Origin: Cryptomeria japonica
Lineage: Eukaryota; Streptophyta; Pinopsida; Cupressales; Cupressaceae
Direction: 5' to 3'
Length of the DNA stretch: 64,000 nt
NCBI RefSeq assembly: GCF_030272615.1
Contig: NC_081414.1
Location: 817,294,396 to 817,358,395 of the forward strand
Positions within the stretch are counted from its first letter, which is position 1; every line of letters starts with the position of its first letter. This document shows positions 22,803 through 34,620 of the stretch, piece after piece. The notes below the pieces were generated by a model that saw nothing but the letters and a program-made list of their open reading frames with translations, was not told where the DNA came from and ran no database searches. Both the position numbers and the translations under genes were made by a program.

Positions 22803-25500
22803 ATGGAAGAACACAATGAAAAGATGCAAGAAAAGTGTGCTCGCCAAAATGAAATGCAACACATATGGTACCATGCAAGGAAAGATATTATTAACAAAAG
22901 AAGATGAGAAAACCAGCACATCCTTCTTGATGAAGCTTCCACATCTGCATTATCTCCATATAATAATCCTTTTCATCTACCATCACATCCACCTCAATTA
23001 CAATAGATAATTGAGCCCAACCTTTTTGCCCAAATGCAACCTCCATCACCTTTATCTCAAAATTATTACATTGCTAGTAATAAATTTTGTTCAAAGTTGG
23101 ATAGCCTCTCAAACATGTCAACATGTTTGGCTTGTATGGAAAGATATCCAGGCATCAAAACTAAGAAATGTGATGGAATAACTACTTGTTATAGATGCAC
23201 ATTAGAAAATAATGGTCATCAATTCTCAAAATGGAACAATATGGATCCTGATCAGCAACCTATTTGTTTGCAAAGACTATCTCAAATTGAGGAGATGTTG
23301 ATTGCAAGGGTTAGCCCAGTACTTCAAGTTACTTATGCTAGGGGAGGGCAACACAAATATAGTGGCCATACTATTTGTTTTCCTCAAGATATTACTACAA
23401 TTGTATCCTACTTACCAAGACTTATACATGAATTGGATATAATAATAGTAAACAGGGAAAGCATTGGGCAAGAAAAATATAACTTTTATGTTAGTAGAAA
23501 TCATGTTCATGAAGCATTGAAATATAAGATAATCAATGAACTAGACTATAAGTATGTAAAGTTAGATGAAATTGCATTAACATCTTTACCCATTGCCTCT
23601 ACTGACATCTTAGACCTTCTATATGCAACAACTTCAACCACTAATCCAAGAAATGTAGAGTTCGCACAATCAGATATTACAGAGGATGATGCAATACAAG
23701 AGAATATGGAATCGCAATCTTCATTTGTGGCAAATATTCCACCCACACTTAGAGAGGTTGAAGAGGTGCGCTCTTTACTACAACTAGGGAAAGGATGACC
23801 AACTCCTACTCTAAATTGGCCACCCATTTCTCCATCCCCCATAAATGAATTCACCACTGAAGGATTGTTTGCAATGGAATTTCCCACTTTGTTTCCAAAA
23901 GGAAGCGCCATATTCAAACATCAACACATCAAAGAAGAAGTTAAGTTACATGAATATGCTATGCATCTTCTATGATACCATGATAATAGATTTGGGAAAC
24001 ACCCATGATTTAGATACTTCATACTAAACATATTGATGTGTCATCAAAGTCAATCCACATCCCCTATTTTTGTGCAAAGACAACTAGATGATTCTCTACC
24101 AACAACAATTTCTGATTTATGTCAAAGACTAAATGACTTGCTTGATGACAAGCTTCCTGACCAACTCATGCGGTTTACCTCATCAATTCATTGCATGTGC
24201 CCATTCTGGAACCAGCATAGAGGAGATCTCTCAGACATAGTTATTCAGATTGGTTGCCCAACACTATTCTTCACCCTCAGTGCAACAAATACAAAATGGC
24301 CAGACTTGCATAGTATCATGCCATCCAATGCACCTACAAATCCATATGCAGCTTCTAGATGGAGGATACAAAATATAGTTCAAAACCCACACCTTACTGT
24401 AGTATACATGCACCATAGATTTACAACATTTTGTGAAGAGGTCTTGGAAAAACTCCTTGGTGCAAAAGAGAATTGGTATAGGTATAATTCTTAAACTATT
24501 ATAATCTTGTACTACAACACTTGATACTTATATTACTCACTAAAGATTCCTTTTGCAGGTATGAGTGGCAACATAGAGGATTTGCATATTTCCATGGTTT
24601 CATTTGGCTCCATGAAGCACCTGACTTTGAAAAATTACAATGGAATAACATTCAATTAGTACAAAATGTACTTGACTACATTGATAGATACGTCTCTGCA
24701 TGGAACCCAAAAACCATTGAATTAAGAAACATAATGATTCACAGATCTCCTATTGATGATCCTTTCTTGATGGACACAAGAATGATAATTACAACATACC
24801 CTTCCATTGACTACAATGAATTGGCAAACCATTTAAAAATGCCACACAAAGTGCACCCTACAAACTTGTCTTGGGAAAAAGGGGACATCTCTTGTTTGTC
24901 GTTATAAAGCCCCTTGGAACATGCAAGAGAAATTAATCCTCTCCAATGATGATAATGGACAACCTAAACATAATCCTGCAAGAAATGATGACTGCTTGAA
25001 TCTTCACAACCCATCTATACTCTCTATTTGGAGGGCCAAGGCAGATTGCCAATATGTTCTCTCAATAAATGCAGTTCTAAAATATATCATAAAATATGTA
25101 ACAAAAGCCGAACTAGAATTTGAAACATACCATGCTATGTTATCTTGTATTTCAACCAATTTTGAGCTTGACAAACCTGCCCCAATTGCCTTTTGAAAAA
25201 TGCTTACTGATACTCTTGTAGATCGATACATTGGTGCTCAAGAGACTTGCCACCTTCTGTTAAAATTACCACTCTCCATATGTAGCAGGACATTTGTTTC
25301 TTTAAGTATAAACCGAAAAAACTTTCGTGTTTCAATCTCACCCACATCGACAACCACATCCCCAAGTTATATAGATGCTTATATGGCACGACCTACACAT
25401 ATAGAAACATTGTCACTTATTCAAGTCACTCAAAAGTGGACCTTCAAAGCATCTTGCAAGCACAACCAATGGAAAGAATGATCCACACCAGCTATTGTTC
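22803..25500 (+). pseudogene. Helitron Rep (N-terminal half of Rep-helicase), decayed
   Basis: Rep nicks and ligates DNA during rolling-circle transposition. One frame from ATG 22803 to 24494 continues through several stops, many explicable by single transitions in Trp or Arg codons (for example at 23796 and 23968). It holds two CxxC pairs near 23130-23200, then GGQHKYSGHTICFPQ and LPRLIHELD, as in the Helitron N-terminal domain. A GT-AG intron (24482-24558) joins WYR to YEWQHRG. The metal-binding histidine site reads YFHGFIWL, so one of the two expected histidines is Tyr. The two-tyrosine motif is kept as KYIIKYVTK (about 25081-25105). A frameshift lies at the A/G run near 24880. A further stop follows at 25195, before DRYIGAQETCHLLL. 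Confidence 0.88.
24482..24558 (+). other. Spliceosomal intron in the Helitron Rep gene (77 nt)
   Basis: Starts GTATAATTC and ends CCTTTTGCAG. Removing it restores the conserved run W-Y-R-Y-E-W-Q-H-R-G across the junction. It is AT-rich, with a pyrimidine tract before the acceptor. The junction splits the Arg codon after its second base. Confidence 0.85.
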
Positions 25501-27294
25501 GAGTATCTCCATGATTCAAAAGCATCCCAACAAAAGATGACAAAGCTTTCCAAGCATTCTATTAGATTGAACTACTACTATACCATTCATTTCACAACAT
25601 TCTAAATGATATTGGTACATTAGATGACCAAGTTATGGAAAAATGGGCAACTTTATCTTGCTACTACCAACCATGGCATGTGTGATGCACACCTTTGCAA
25701 CCAGATGAAGAAACTAATACTGGAAGTCCCCCTATTCAGAAGGACCACATGCAAGAAGATATACCTGATGAATGGAAAATCTTATCAAGTCTATATTCAG
25801 GCCTCCCTATGCATATTGATGAAATTGACGTGTTTGGTTGATGTGGAATTGACCTCAACCATGATTGGGGAGAGGCTCATGTAAATCCACAAGAAGAAAT
25901 AATAGCTACTACTTGAATAGACTCAAAATGACCAACATTTCAAGCTCCCTATGATCTCAATCAAAACACCCAGCTTCACCTATCTATTGAGAAAAAAAAA
26001 AGAGCATATGATATAGTTGTTTCACACCTACAAGCCACTACTTTGCAGCAGCCACTTAAGATAATTGTTCAAGGAACAGATGGAACTGGAAAGTATCACT
26101 TGATTAAAAGCATCAAGATTGCATTGATGAGCACAACACCAATTGGCTAATCACCGATACTACTTCTTGCACCAACAGGTATCGCAACATTCAACATACA
26201 AGCACCAACAATTCATTTTGCCTTGAGAATACCAATAAAATAAATGGCCCCCTTACAAGGAAAAATGCTAGCAACACTCCAAGAGAGCATGTACTTCATT
26301 TGATACATTCTAATAGATGAAATGAGTTTCATTGGCCCAAAGCTACTACAACAAATTGACAACAAATTGCATGAAACATTCCCAAGCCAAAATCATATCC
26401 CATTTGGAGGACGGTCAATCATGCTATTCAGTGACTTAGGGTAGCTACCACCAGTCAAAGATATCCCTATGTATTCTTCAAATTCTTATGGGGGAATACT
26501 ATGGCATTCTTTCACAATAGTTATAACTTTGAACAAAATATTTCCTCAAATTAGAGACGATCCAACATAAATTAGTTTTCATGACCTTCTATCAAATTTT
26601 ATGAAATGCAAAGCCTACAATTGCAGATTGGCAGCCTCTAATGCCACGATCAAGATCCTCACTAACAAATGAAGAGAAATCTCATTGCTCATCCTCCATA
26701 CATCTATTTTCAATGAATGAAATGGTATCTTCACATAATAAACATATGTTGTTATCTTCAACAATGCTAGTAGCATTATCCATAGCAGAGTAACTTAGGG
26801 GATCAATATGCTCAAATCTAGAAGAAGAACAACTTGAATCTAACATACTCCTATGTATTGGCCAAAAGGTTATGTTATATTCAAATTGGTGAGTGGAAAC
26901 AAGGCTTTTAAATGGTGCACTTGGAAAAGTCAAAGCAATTGTATAGAGACATGGAGAAAGACCACCTCAACTTCCATTATTTGTTGTTGTTCACTTCAAA
27001 AATTACAAAGGACCAATGTGAAATCACAATAGACCAAAAAATTTTCCTATAACCCCTGTGAGTCATGGTGTTCATTGTCAAATACCACTAAAAATGGCAT
27101 GGGCATTAACTATACATAAATCACAAGGGCTCACACTCCAACGAGAAACAATCGACATCAACAACATTGATCATCAAGGATTGGCATTCATGGCTATCTC
27201 AAGAGTTCATGAACTTGCAAGCTTCCGCATACACGCCACCTTCACATTTGAAAGATATTCACACATGCAAACCAACCCATATGTTGCTCATTGA
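25501..27294 (+). pseudogene. Helitron PIF1-like helicase half, decayed
   Basis: Continuation of the Rep gene into the superfamily 1 helicase that unwinds the displaced strand. Seen in order: DDQVMEKWA (about 25627); a Walker A motif GTDGTGKYH at about 26072-26100, where Tyr stands in place of the usual Ser/Thr after the Lys; APTGIATFN at about 26175; and Walker B IDEMSFIGPK at about 26310. Then come FGGRSIMLFSDLG, and near the end WALTIHKSQGLTLQ and FMAISRVHELASF (27095-27220). These are the C-terminal PIF1 motifs. Many in-frame stops and at least two frame changes show it is dead. The region 26560-27000 is too degraded to align by eye. Confidence 0.87.
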
Positions 27295-27348
27295 AAATAA
27301 GAGGAGGAGCGATTGCTAGCATTATCAAATACTAGTTCTACAAACACA

Positions 27349-27930
27349 AGTTAAAAGATCTCCAGGTTTATTCACTCAAGAACTTGTTCCATAACTTTAA
27401 AATGAATACATTAAAACCATACTTTTTAAACTTGCAAACTATTCAGCATATACTTCCTTTAATTTTGTTTCAATTATTAAATCTACAAATATTTGATAAT
27501 CAATGTTAAACAAACAAGCATGTAACAAAAGTTCTACAATATTCAAATTCTAATTATCTCTTTTCCATACTCTCTAGGTACAAATTCTACAAAAGGATAA
27601 TTAAACACTTATTCATAATACTATTCTATTATTACTACAAGTGAAAAGATCTCTAGGTTTGTTCAATAAATCACTTGTTTTTGTATCTTTATAATGTATA
27701 CATTAAATCTAGACTTTTTCAACTTACAAACAATTCAACAAATAGTTCCTTTAAAAAAATATTAATTACTAAATCTACAAATATTCAATAATCAATGTTA
27801 AACAATCAAAAATGTAACAAAAGTTGTAAAATTTTTGACTTTCTAATTATATCTCATTTTCATACTCTACAAGTACAAATTTTACAATACGATAATTTCC
27901 CTTATTCGCAACACCATTCTATTATTAGTT
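27349..27930. repeat. Two tandem copies of a 290-bp segment downstream of the helicase
   Basis: AAAAGATCTC(C/T)AGGTTT begins both copies, at about 27353 and 27643. Both then show ATTAAATCTACAAATATT, AATCAATGTTAAACAA and TACAATA-type ends. They fall between the helicase and the candidate Helitron 3' end, so they belong to the element's 3' non-coding region. Confidence 0.8.
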
Positions 27931-28059
27931 ACTTCCAATTCAAAAGAGTTTGCAAAAATAATTTGTACAAAAAAGGAACATTACTTGTTAATTGCATATA
28001 TTGTTCAAGGTCCAAAACTAACTTAAAATATAATATCAAAGATATCCTTCGACGTACCC

Positions 28060-28085
28060 ATTGCACACCAAGGTGTGATTGCTAG
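28060..28085 (+). mobile_element. Candidate Helitron 3' terminus (hairpin plus CTAG)
   Basis: CACACCAAGGTGTG forms a short stem, followed four bases later by CTAG at 28082-28085 and then T. Helitron 3' ends have a hairpin shortly before CTRR and insert between A and T. Position and strand fit the upstream Rep-helicase. The 5' TC end could not be found, so the full extent is unknown. Confidence 0.5.
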
Positions 28086-29890
28086 TTTAGTTGTTGATAA
28101 AATACTAAAATTGAAGTTACATGAGGTGTCACACTTTACATAGTAAATTTTACCTTTTTTTGTTCATTTTTTTTGTGTATATTGATACCTTGAAACTTTA
28201 CTACAAAAATATATTTTTAACTATATATATATTTGAAAAGTTGTGTGTACTGAAATTTATTTTGTTCGGCATCACCTTTTCTTTTAATTATTTATCCAAA
28301 TTAGAAAATTATTATATCATCTTGACATAGACTCTTTTCTCTCGTGTAGTTTTTAAAAAAAAATTTAAATAAATTTTAGTATTTTTCTATTACAAGATAA
28401 TCAACCTCACATTTTTGTGTTGATGACTTACTTTAGATAAAAATAAAATATAAAATATAAAAACTAATTAAAATATTAAAAGATATATATATTTTGGAAA
28501 ATTCACTTATAGATCTATAAAAGAGTATTTATACATTTGAAAACAATATTATTTTTAAGAGTAGGAGTTGTTGAAACATCAAATTTTATAAAAAAATGTT
28601 TTTAAAAAAATGGTAATTAGGCTCAAAGTGGTATAAAATATATATTTAGTAGACAATTCCAATTGGAAAAGTTGTGGCCTATATATAAGATAGCTATAAT
28701 GAATCTTTATCAACCATATGTTTGACTAAAATTAATTTTTAGTTAGAATTACTTAAATTCAACTGTTGTAATAAGTTTGTCTAAAACATGACACAATTAT
28801 GTGTTTTTACCCAATAGTGTTGATAATATTAAATTCTTTAATTTCATAATAACACTACCTCATAACTATTTTACTTGTTTTGAATAATAAACTCCTCCTT
28901 TTAAACTAAAATAAATAGCTTTCTAATGAGTAAATTCAACACATATATTTTTATAGAATAAATACATATTCAAAAGAAGTAATCTTCTAATTTATAATAT
29001 AGGAAAAAAAAAAGAACACAAAAGATTTAAACAAAGCAACTTTCTCAAATATTATTTAGTAAAGATTCAAGAAGATAACTTCCTAAATTCAAACAAGGTA
29101 ATTTTATAGAATATTATTTCATAAGGATTCTAATAAGATAACTTTCTAAAACAATAATATTGACAAATTTTCAAACAAGATAATTTCATAAAATAATATT
29201 TTAAGAGAATCTAGTAAATTCGCTCTTTTTTTTTTATTTTAAAAAAAGATTAATAGTATGTTCTAGCAAGGTAACTTTCCCCAAAAAAAATAATTAATAA
29301 AGCATGTTTCAAATCTCTAGTTGCTACATGGTGAAGTGACTATATTATTTTAAACTCTCTTTCTTATAAGGAATACAAGTAAAAATGTGCCTTATGTAGT
29401 CTTATAATTCTACATGGCTTATGTTGGAGCGCAGGTAACCAAGAAAAATGTTTTATAATCTAAGTGATCATGCACAAAAAACCCTAAGTATAATACTTGC
29501 TTCCAGAACTATATAACATAATAAAATATTAAACAAACAAAAGATTATCGTAATATACATACACATGGATTTACATTGGCAAAAAAATCTAACATTAGTG
29601 GAAAACCAATTAAACTTTATCCTACAGTATAATTTATATAATACACATTAGTATCATACATTTAGTAAAATACATACAAATTATAAAATAATAATATCAC
29701 CAGAATCCAGGATTTGTATACAACCATCCAAAAACATACTAAATTAACTAAGATCTCATTACTATCCTAACAATCACTACAATCCCTAAATAACATATAA
29801 AATATTAAAAAAACCCAGAACATAGAAATGCACTTATATACATCTCATACATCTAGCTAACCCCAAAATTTAATGAGCACACATTAATAT
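28086..29890. other. AT-rich intergenic stretch
   Basis: No gene supported. Partial internal similarities occur at 28990-29270, where a phrase resembling AAGATAACTTTCTAAA recurs about every 60 bp. These suggest decayed short tandem repeats. Confidence 0.55.
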
Positions 29891-31029
29891 GCTAACACTG
29901 GGTAAGTGCACCAAGATGGTGAACAAAAAGGGGGGTATAAGTGGCCACTTTTTTTTTTCTTCTAAAAACAGGTAAACCTGAACTTCAAAGAGATATTTGA
30001 AGGTCATGCACTAAAAACTAGGAGTTGAGAAAAGAATAAGAATGGTAGTACTCTGAATCTAGTTTCTAAACTACTAAATTTTTTTAAAATTGGGATAAGA
30101 TTAAGAGAGTCAAACCTCTCATGCATGAAAAATTGTTCCTAATTTTTTCAAAAAAAACATAACATAGTTGTTTTCGTGCGTTGCATAAAATATATAGTTA
30201 GATTTAGTATTTTACAAAACCCTTTAATAGGATTATAGGTAAGAGTGAGATCTAGAATTTGTTTATTTTTTTGTAATTTTTCGTTGGTTATTTATTTTTT
30301 TATGATTTTTTGAAGTGACCACATCCTGAAAATTCGGTACCTATTCGCGCACTGGGCATAACTTGCATCAAAATAATCAAAAATGAAAACTTAAATTTTT
30401 AAAAGTGTATAGAATCTAGTGTAGAACAATAATATGTAGATTATTTTGAATTTGGTCAAGTATATCAAAAGTTATTAAAAAAATGGTAGACATATGTCTG
30501 TGAGGACTGTCAAGACACTGGTAAAAAAAATTAAAGTTTACTATGCTAATGTTGTCCAAAAATAGAAAACTTTATATGGTCAGAAAATTGAGAAGACGTG
30601 TGAGATTATGGTGGTAATTTTAGAGATACTCACTTGATCATTTGTAAACTTGATGATGATGAAGTTGAGAAATCATATTGGAAGATGAAAAAATGTGTAA
30701 AGGGACAAAAATGGGGGGAAAATGGGCTTGCAAGCCTTAGGGTCATTTTCCAACCCTCTTACCAAGCCAAAACCCGCACGGGTTTTGAAAAAAAAAAGTA
30801 TGATTCACAGTTCTACATAACCCACATGGGTTTTGAAAAACAAAAAATACTATTCACAGTTCTACATAACCCCTATGGGTTAAGAAGACATAATAATGTA
30901 TGCTTGTAAACTTAGCATTTACTACACATGTATAGATATACATATAATATGTATTTATGTATTTATATATGCATATCTATAGTTATATATACATATATTT
31001 ATATAGATATATGTATATATATTTTCATA

Positions 31030-31224
31030 CATGCATGTCTCTCTTCTTTTCCTCTCTCTCTCATCTTCCTTCCCCCATCACCTTCTCCATCTATTCTGAG
31101 CCCTAATTATCCTCCTTGAGTTCTATCTCATCTCTCCCCCTCACACTTCTCTCTTTGCCGAGTCTCTCACCCTTTTCTCCTTCTCGTTCTCTCTACCTCA
31201 TGTCTATCACCCTCTCCTCCCCCC

Positions 31225-31257
<33 letters not shown>

Positions 31258-31497
31258 TCATTATCCTATCCTATTCTCACCCTCTCCCCCTTCTCTCTCT
31301 TTCTCTACCCCTCCCTCTCCCTCTCCCCTCTCTCCCTCCCCCTCTCGTTATCTTATCATATTCTCTCTCTCTCTCTCTATTTATCCTATTCTCCCCATCT
31401 CCACCCTCCCTCTCCCTCTCTCCCAATCTCCTCTCTCTCTCCCTCCTCCTCTCCTTATCCTATTCTCTCCCTCTCTCCCTCTCTTCCTATCTCCTAT

Positions 31498-31529
<32 letters not shown>

Positions 31530-31654
31530 TTCTTTCCCTGTCTCTCTCCCTCTCTTCCTATCCCCTTCTCTCTCTATCTCTAACTCTCTCTCCCTCCCCC
31601 TCTCGTTATCTTATCCTATCCTCTCTCTCTCCCCCTCCCCCTCTCTTGACCCTA

Positions 31655-31711
<57 letters not shown>

Positions 31712-31844
31712 ATTATCCTGTCCTATTCTCACCCTCTCCCCCTTCTCTCTCTTTCTCTACCCCTCCCTCTCCCTCTCCCCTCTCTCCCTCCCCCTCTCGT
31801 TATCTTATCATATTCTCTCTCTCCCCCTTCCCCTCTCTTGACCC

Positions 31845-31912
<68 letters not shown>

Positions 31913-32176
31913 ACTTATCCTATTCTCCCCATCTCCACCCTCCCTCTCCCTCTCTCCCAATCTCCTCTCTCTCTCTCTCTCCCTCCTCTCCTTATCCTAT
32001 TCTCCCTCTCTCCCTCTCTTCCTATCTCCTATTCTCTCTCTCTCTCTCTCTCTTCTCTTTCTTTCCCTATCTCTCTCCCTCTCTTCCTATCCCCTTCTCT
32101 CTCTATCTCTAACTCTCTCTCCCTCCCCCTCTCGTTATCTTATCCTATCCTCTCTCTCCCCCTCCCCCTCTCTTGA

Positions 32177-32268
<92 letters not shown>

Positions 32269-32409
32269 CCTCTCCCTCTCTTTATCCTATTCTCTCAATC
32301 TCTACCCTCCCTCTCCCTCTCTCCCAATCTCCTCTCTCTTTCCCCCTCTCCTTATCCTATTCTCTCCCTCTTTTCCTATCTCCTATTCTCTCTCTTACCC
32401 CCTCTCCCC

Positions 32410-32460
<51 letters not shown>

Positions 32461-32496
32461 TATCCCCTATTCTCTCTCTTACCCCCTCTCCCCCTA

Positions 32497-32557
<61 letters not shown>

Positions 32558-32585
32558 CCTATTCTCACCCTCTATCTCTCTCCCA
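31030..32585. repeat. CT/CA microsatellite expansion of about 1.5 kb
   Basis: Nearly pure pyrimidine on the plus strand. Long CT runs (for example 31850-31905 and 32180-32265), two CA runs (31239-31257 and 31680-31708) and recurring blocks such as CCCTCTCGTTATCTTATC occur. Larger blocks repeat: about 31260-31360 against 31710-31815, and 31440-31615 against 31985-32150. Segmental duplication as well as slippage built it. Ser/Leu-rich plus-strand ORFs and Arg/Glu-rich minus-strand ORFs are artefacts. Confidence 0.95.
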
Positions 32586-32599
32586 CTTCCTATTTGGTT

Positions 32600-32860
32600 C
32601 CTAGTTCTCCATAACCCATACAGGTTATGCAGAACTAAGGCCAAAACTTCTAGTTCTGCATAACCCGCGAGTTTCTAAAAAATATAATGTTCCTCAAAAC
32701 CAGTACAGGTTTTGAGGAACTTTTAATTTTTAATTATAAAATATAATGTTCCTCAAAACCCGTACGTGTTTTGAGGAACTTTTTTTTTCCTTAATTGTTT
32801 TTGGTTACCAAGCCTAGCACATTTTTGAATTTTTAGAACACGCACGTGTTATGAAAAATT
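32600..32860. repeat. Cluster of short hairpin motifs near the right TIR
   Basis: GTTCCTCAAAACC and GGTTTTGAGGAAC pair at about 32688-32720 and again near 32749-32782. Related motifs (ACATAACCC with ATGGGTT) lie near 30805-30885 on the left side of the element. The arrangement is symmetric around the microsatellite. Confidence 0.65.
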
Positions 32861-32923
32861 TCATTTTTTTTGCATGTGGCCACTTTTCTATTCACCATCT
32901 TGGTGCATTTACACCACTGGCTA

Positions 32924-33037
32924 TTGATAAAGATTCACTGCCTCCATGAGGAATAGAGGCCCTAGCAATATCAAAAGGGTCATGGGAGTTGTCCCCATCC
33001 CACATAGGTGGGAAGGGTCCCCATGTTGCGTGAGAGA
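32924..33037. other. Short spacer
   Basis: Sequence between the TIR element and the next LTR; nothing recognised. Confidence 0.5.
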
Positions 33038-34253
33038 TGTTAGACAATTCAAATAACTAGAGGACAACTAAGAGGGGGGGTGAATCAGTTGTTAGCAGAT
33101 TACTAGAACCTTAAGCATTCAAAATTTTATTATCGGAACATATAAGATCAATACCAGAATGCATAAACCAATTACTGGAATAGCAGATATAACAATTGAG
33201 CACAAACAATAATTAGAGAATAGTTACCATCCATTCATAACACATGACACTAAGATTTGTACGTGGAAAACATGATAAAGGGAAAAACCACAGTGGGAAG
33301 CCTACCCACAGTCAGATAATACTTCTACAGCAAGTATGTGATTACAAATTGAGGGGCTTGCACATGCAAGAAGGCCATAAGTCAAGAGCACATTGCTCAT
33401 CACAAAAGGAGGCTCACTGACTACAAAAGAAATCTAGACTACAATCCGGAAAGAAGAATGAATTGCAATAATAACATCTCCTATGCCTGAGTACAATTCC
33501 AGCTAAGCTTAATATCAGAGGTCTTAAACCTCTTGCATAAACCCAAATCGATCACCTATGATCGACCAAATCCTCTGCTTGAATGATTATTACATTATTC
33601 ACTTCCTTGCATATGATCTAAAATGAGATCTTACACGTATATACAAACCCTAGACCTAAACAATTAGGTCGGCCACCCAAATACTAATTCAATAAACCCA
33701 TCACATAATTCTGAAATAAAATCATAAAACATGTCAGCCTAAGACCAAACAAATATCATCCAACCAATAAATCATCCCGGAAACACATCAGAGAGATCCA
33801 ACAACATGTTTCATGAAACTGGTCCATAACCTAGATAGTACCAGATCTAATTTAGGTCCACACATGCTAAAGAAATGATTCCAATCAGTTAAGGCACAAA
33901 CACAATCACCATCAACATCCTGAATCCTTACAAGAAGCCACACCAACACCACTTATGCATAACATCAAAAATCTTCAATAAAGCTTTGTTGGTCAAACCC
34001 TTATCGGATCAAGAAACCAGGCTTACAAGAACATAAGATAGCATCCGATCATTAGGAAAATACCAAGTGATTGAAACATATATCTGGATAGTATCAATAG
34101 GAGATCTAAGCCAATTCCATAAACCAAAGCATACTAGAGTATACCAGATCAACATGATCATTCAACCAGAACCTACTAGATACTAGTAAACAGCCAAAGC
34201 AAGTAGTGTTAACATCAATGCAACACATAATCAATTTCTTCATATTGCCAACA
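33038..34253 (-). mobile_element. 3' LTR of minus-strand Copia element
   Basis: On the minus strand it starts TGTTGGCAATATG (34253 downward) and ends TGTCTAACA (33038), giving 1,216 bp. A purine tract, AAAGGGGGAGAT on the minus strand, abuts it at 34254-34266, so it is the 3' LTR. It contains the GGGGGGGTGAATCAG motif near 33076 and ACCACAGTGGGAAGCC near 33287. Related motifs are seen in the LTR at 48790-50430, so the two belong to related families. Confidence 0.82.
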
Positions 34254-34620
34254 ATCTCCCCCTTTGGCATTTATGGCAACACTAGATGTGAAAAATATCC
34301 AAGTGCCAAGAAATGCCAAACAAATCTCCCACAAAATAATGTAGCAATGAAATTCTGATTCATACTTTCCCTATGAATGATATCTCAGTTAAGCTCTGCA
34401 GATCTCTCCCCCTAATATATATAACTCCTTATATTTTTCATATGAATATCTCTCCCCCTTTGACATCAATGCTAAAGATCTGACATAAATATCAAAGTAA
34501 AATCATAAACCACTGAATCACAAGACTAACTACTCCCCCTGAGTAGTAGTACCACCACATCAATCCAAAATCAATAATAGCTCTGATAATGCATACTAGA
34601 CTGATGCCAAACCACATCAA

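Larger units (their letters stand above)
29895..32919. mobile_element. Terminal-inverted-repeat element of about 3 kb, non-autonomous
   Basis: The left end (29895-29950) and the reverse complement of the right end (32870-32919) share TGCACCAAGATGGTGAA and, further in, AGTGGCCAC. Outer bases read ACTGGGTAAG and CAGTGGTGTAAA, so the ends are related to CACTG-type termini. GCTA flanks both sides (29891-29894 and 32920-32923) and may be the target duplication. Inside, short inverted motifs occur on both sides of a long CT microsatellite, such as CCTCAAAACC paired with GGTTTTGAGG. No transposase is visible. The class is uncertain: CACTA-like termini but a four-base flank. Confidence 0.62.

Noticed and set aside
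27308-27320. GCGATTGCTAG as Helitron 3' end
   Set aside because: CTAG is present but there is no hairpin just before it and it is followed by C, not T; the site at 28085 is better.
31116-32644. Long Ser/Leu-rich and Arg/Glu-rich ORFs on both strands
   Set aside because: They are translations of CT/CA microsatellite DNA with no codon signal.
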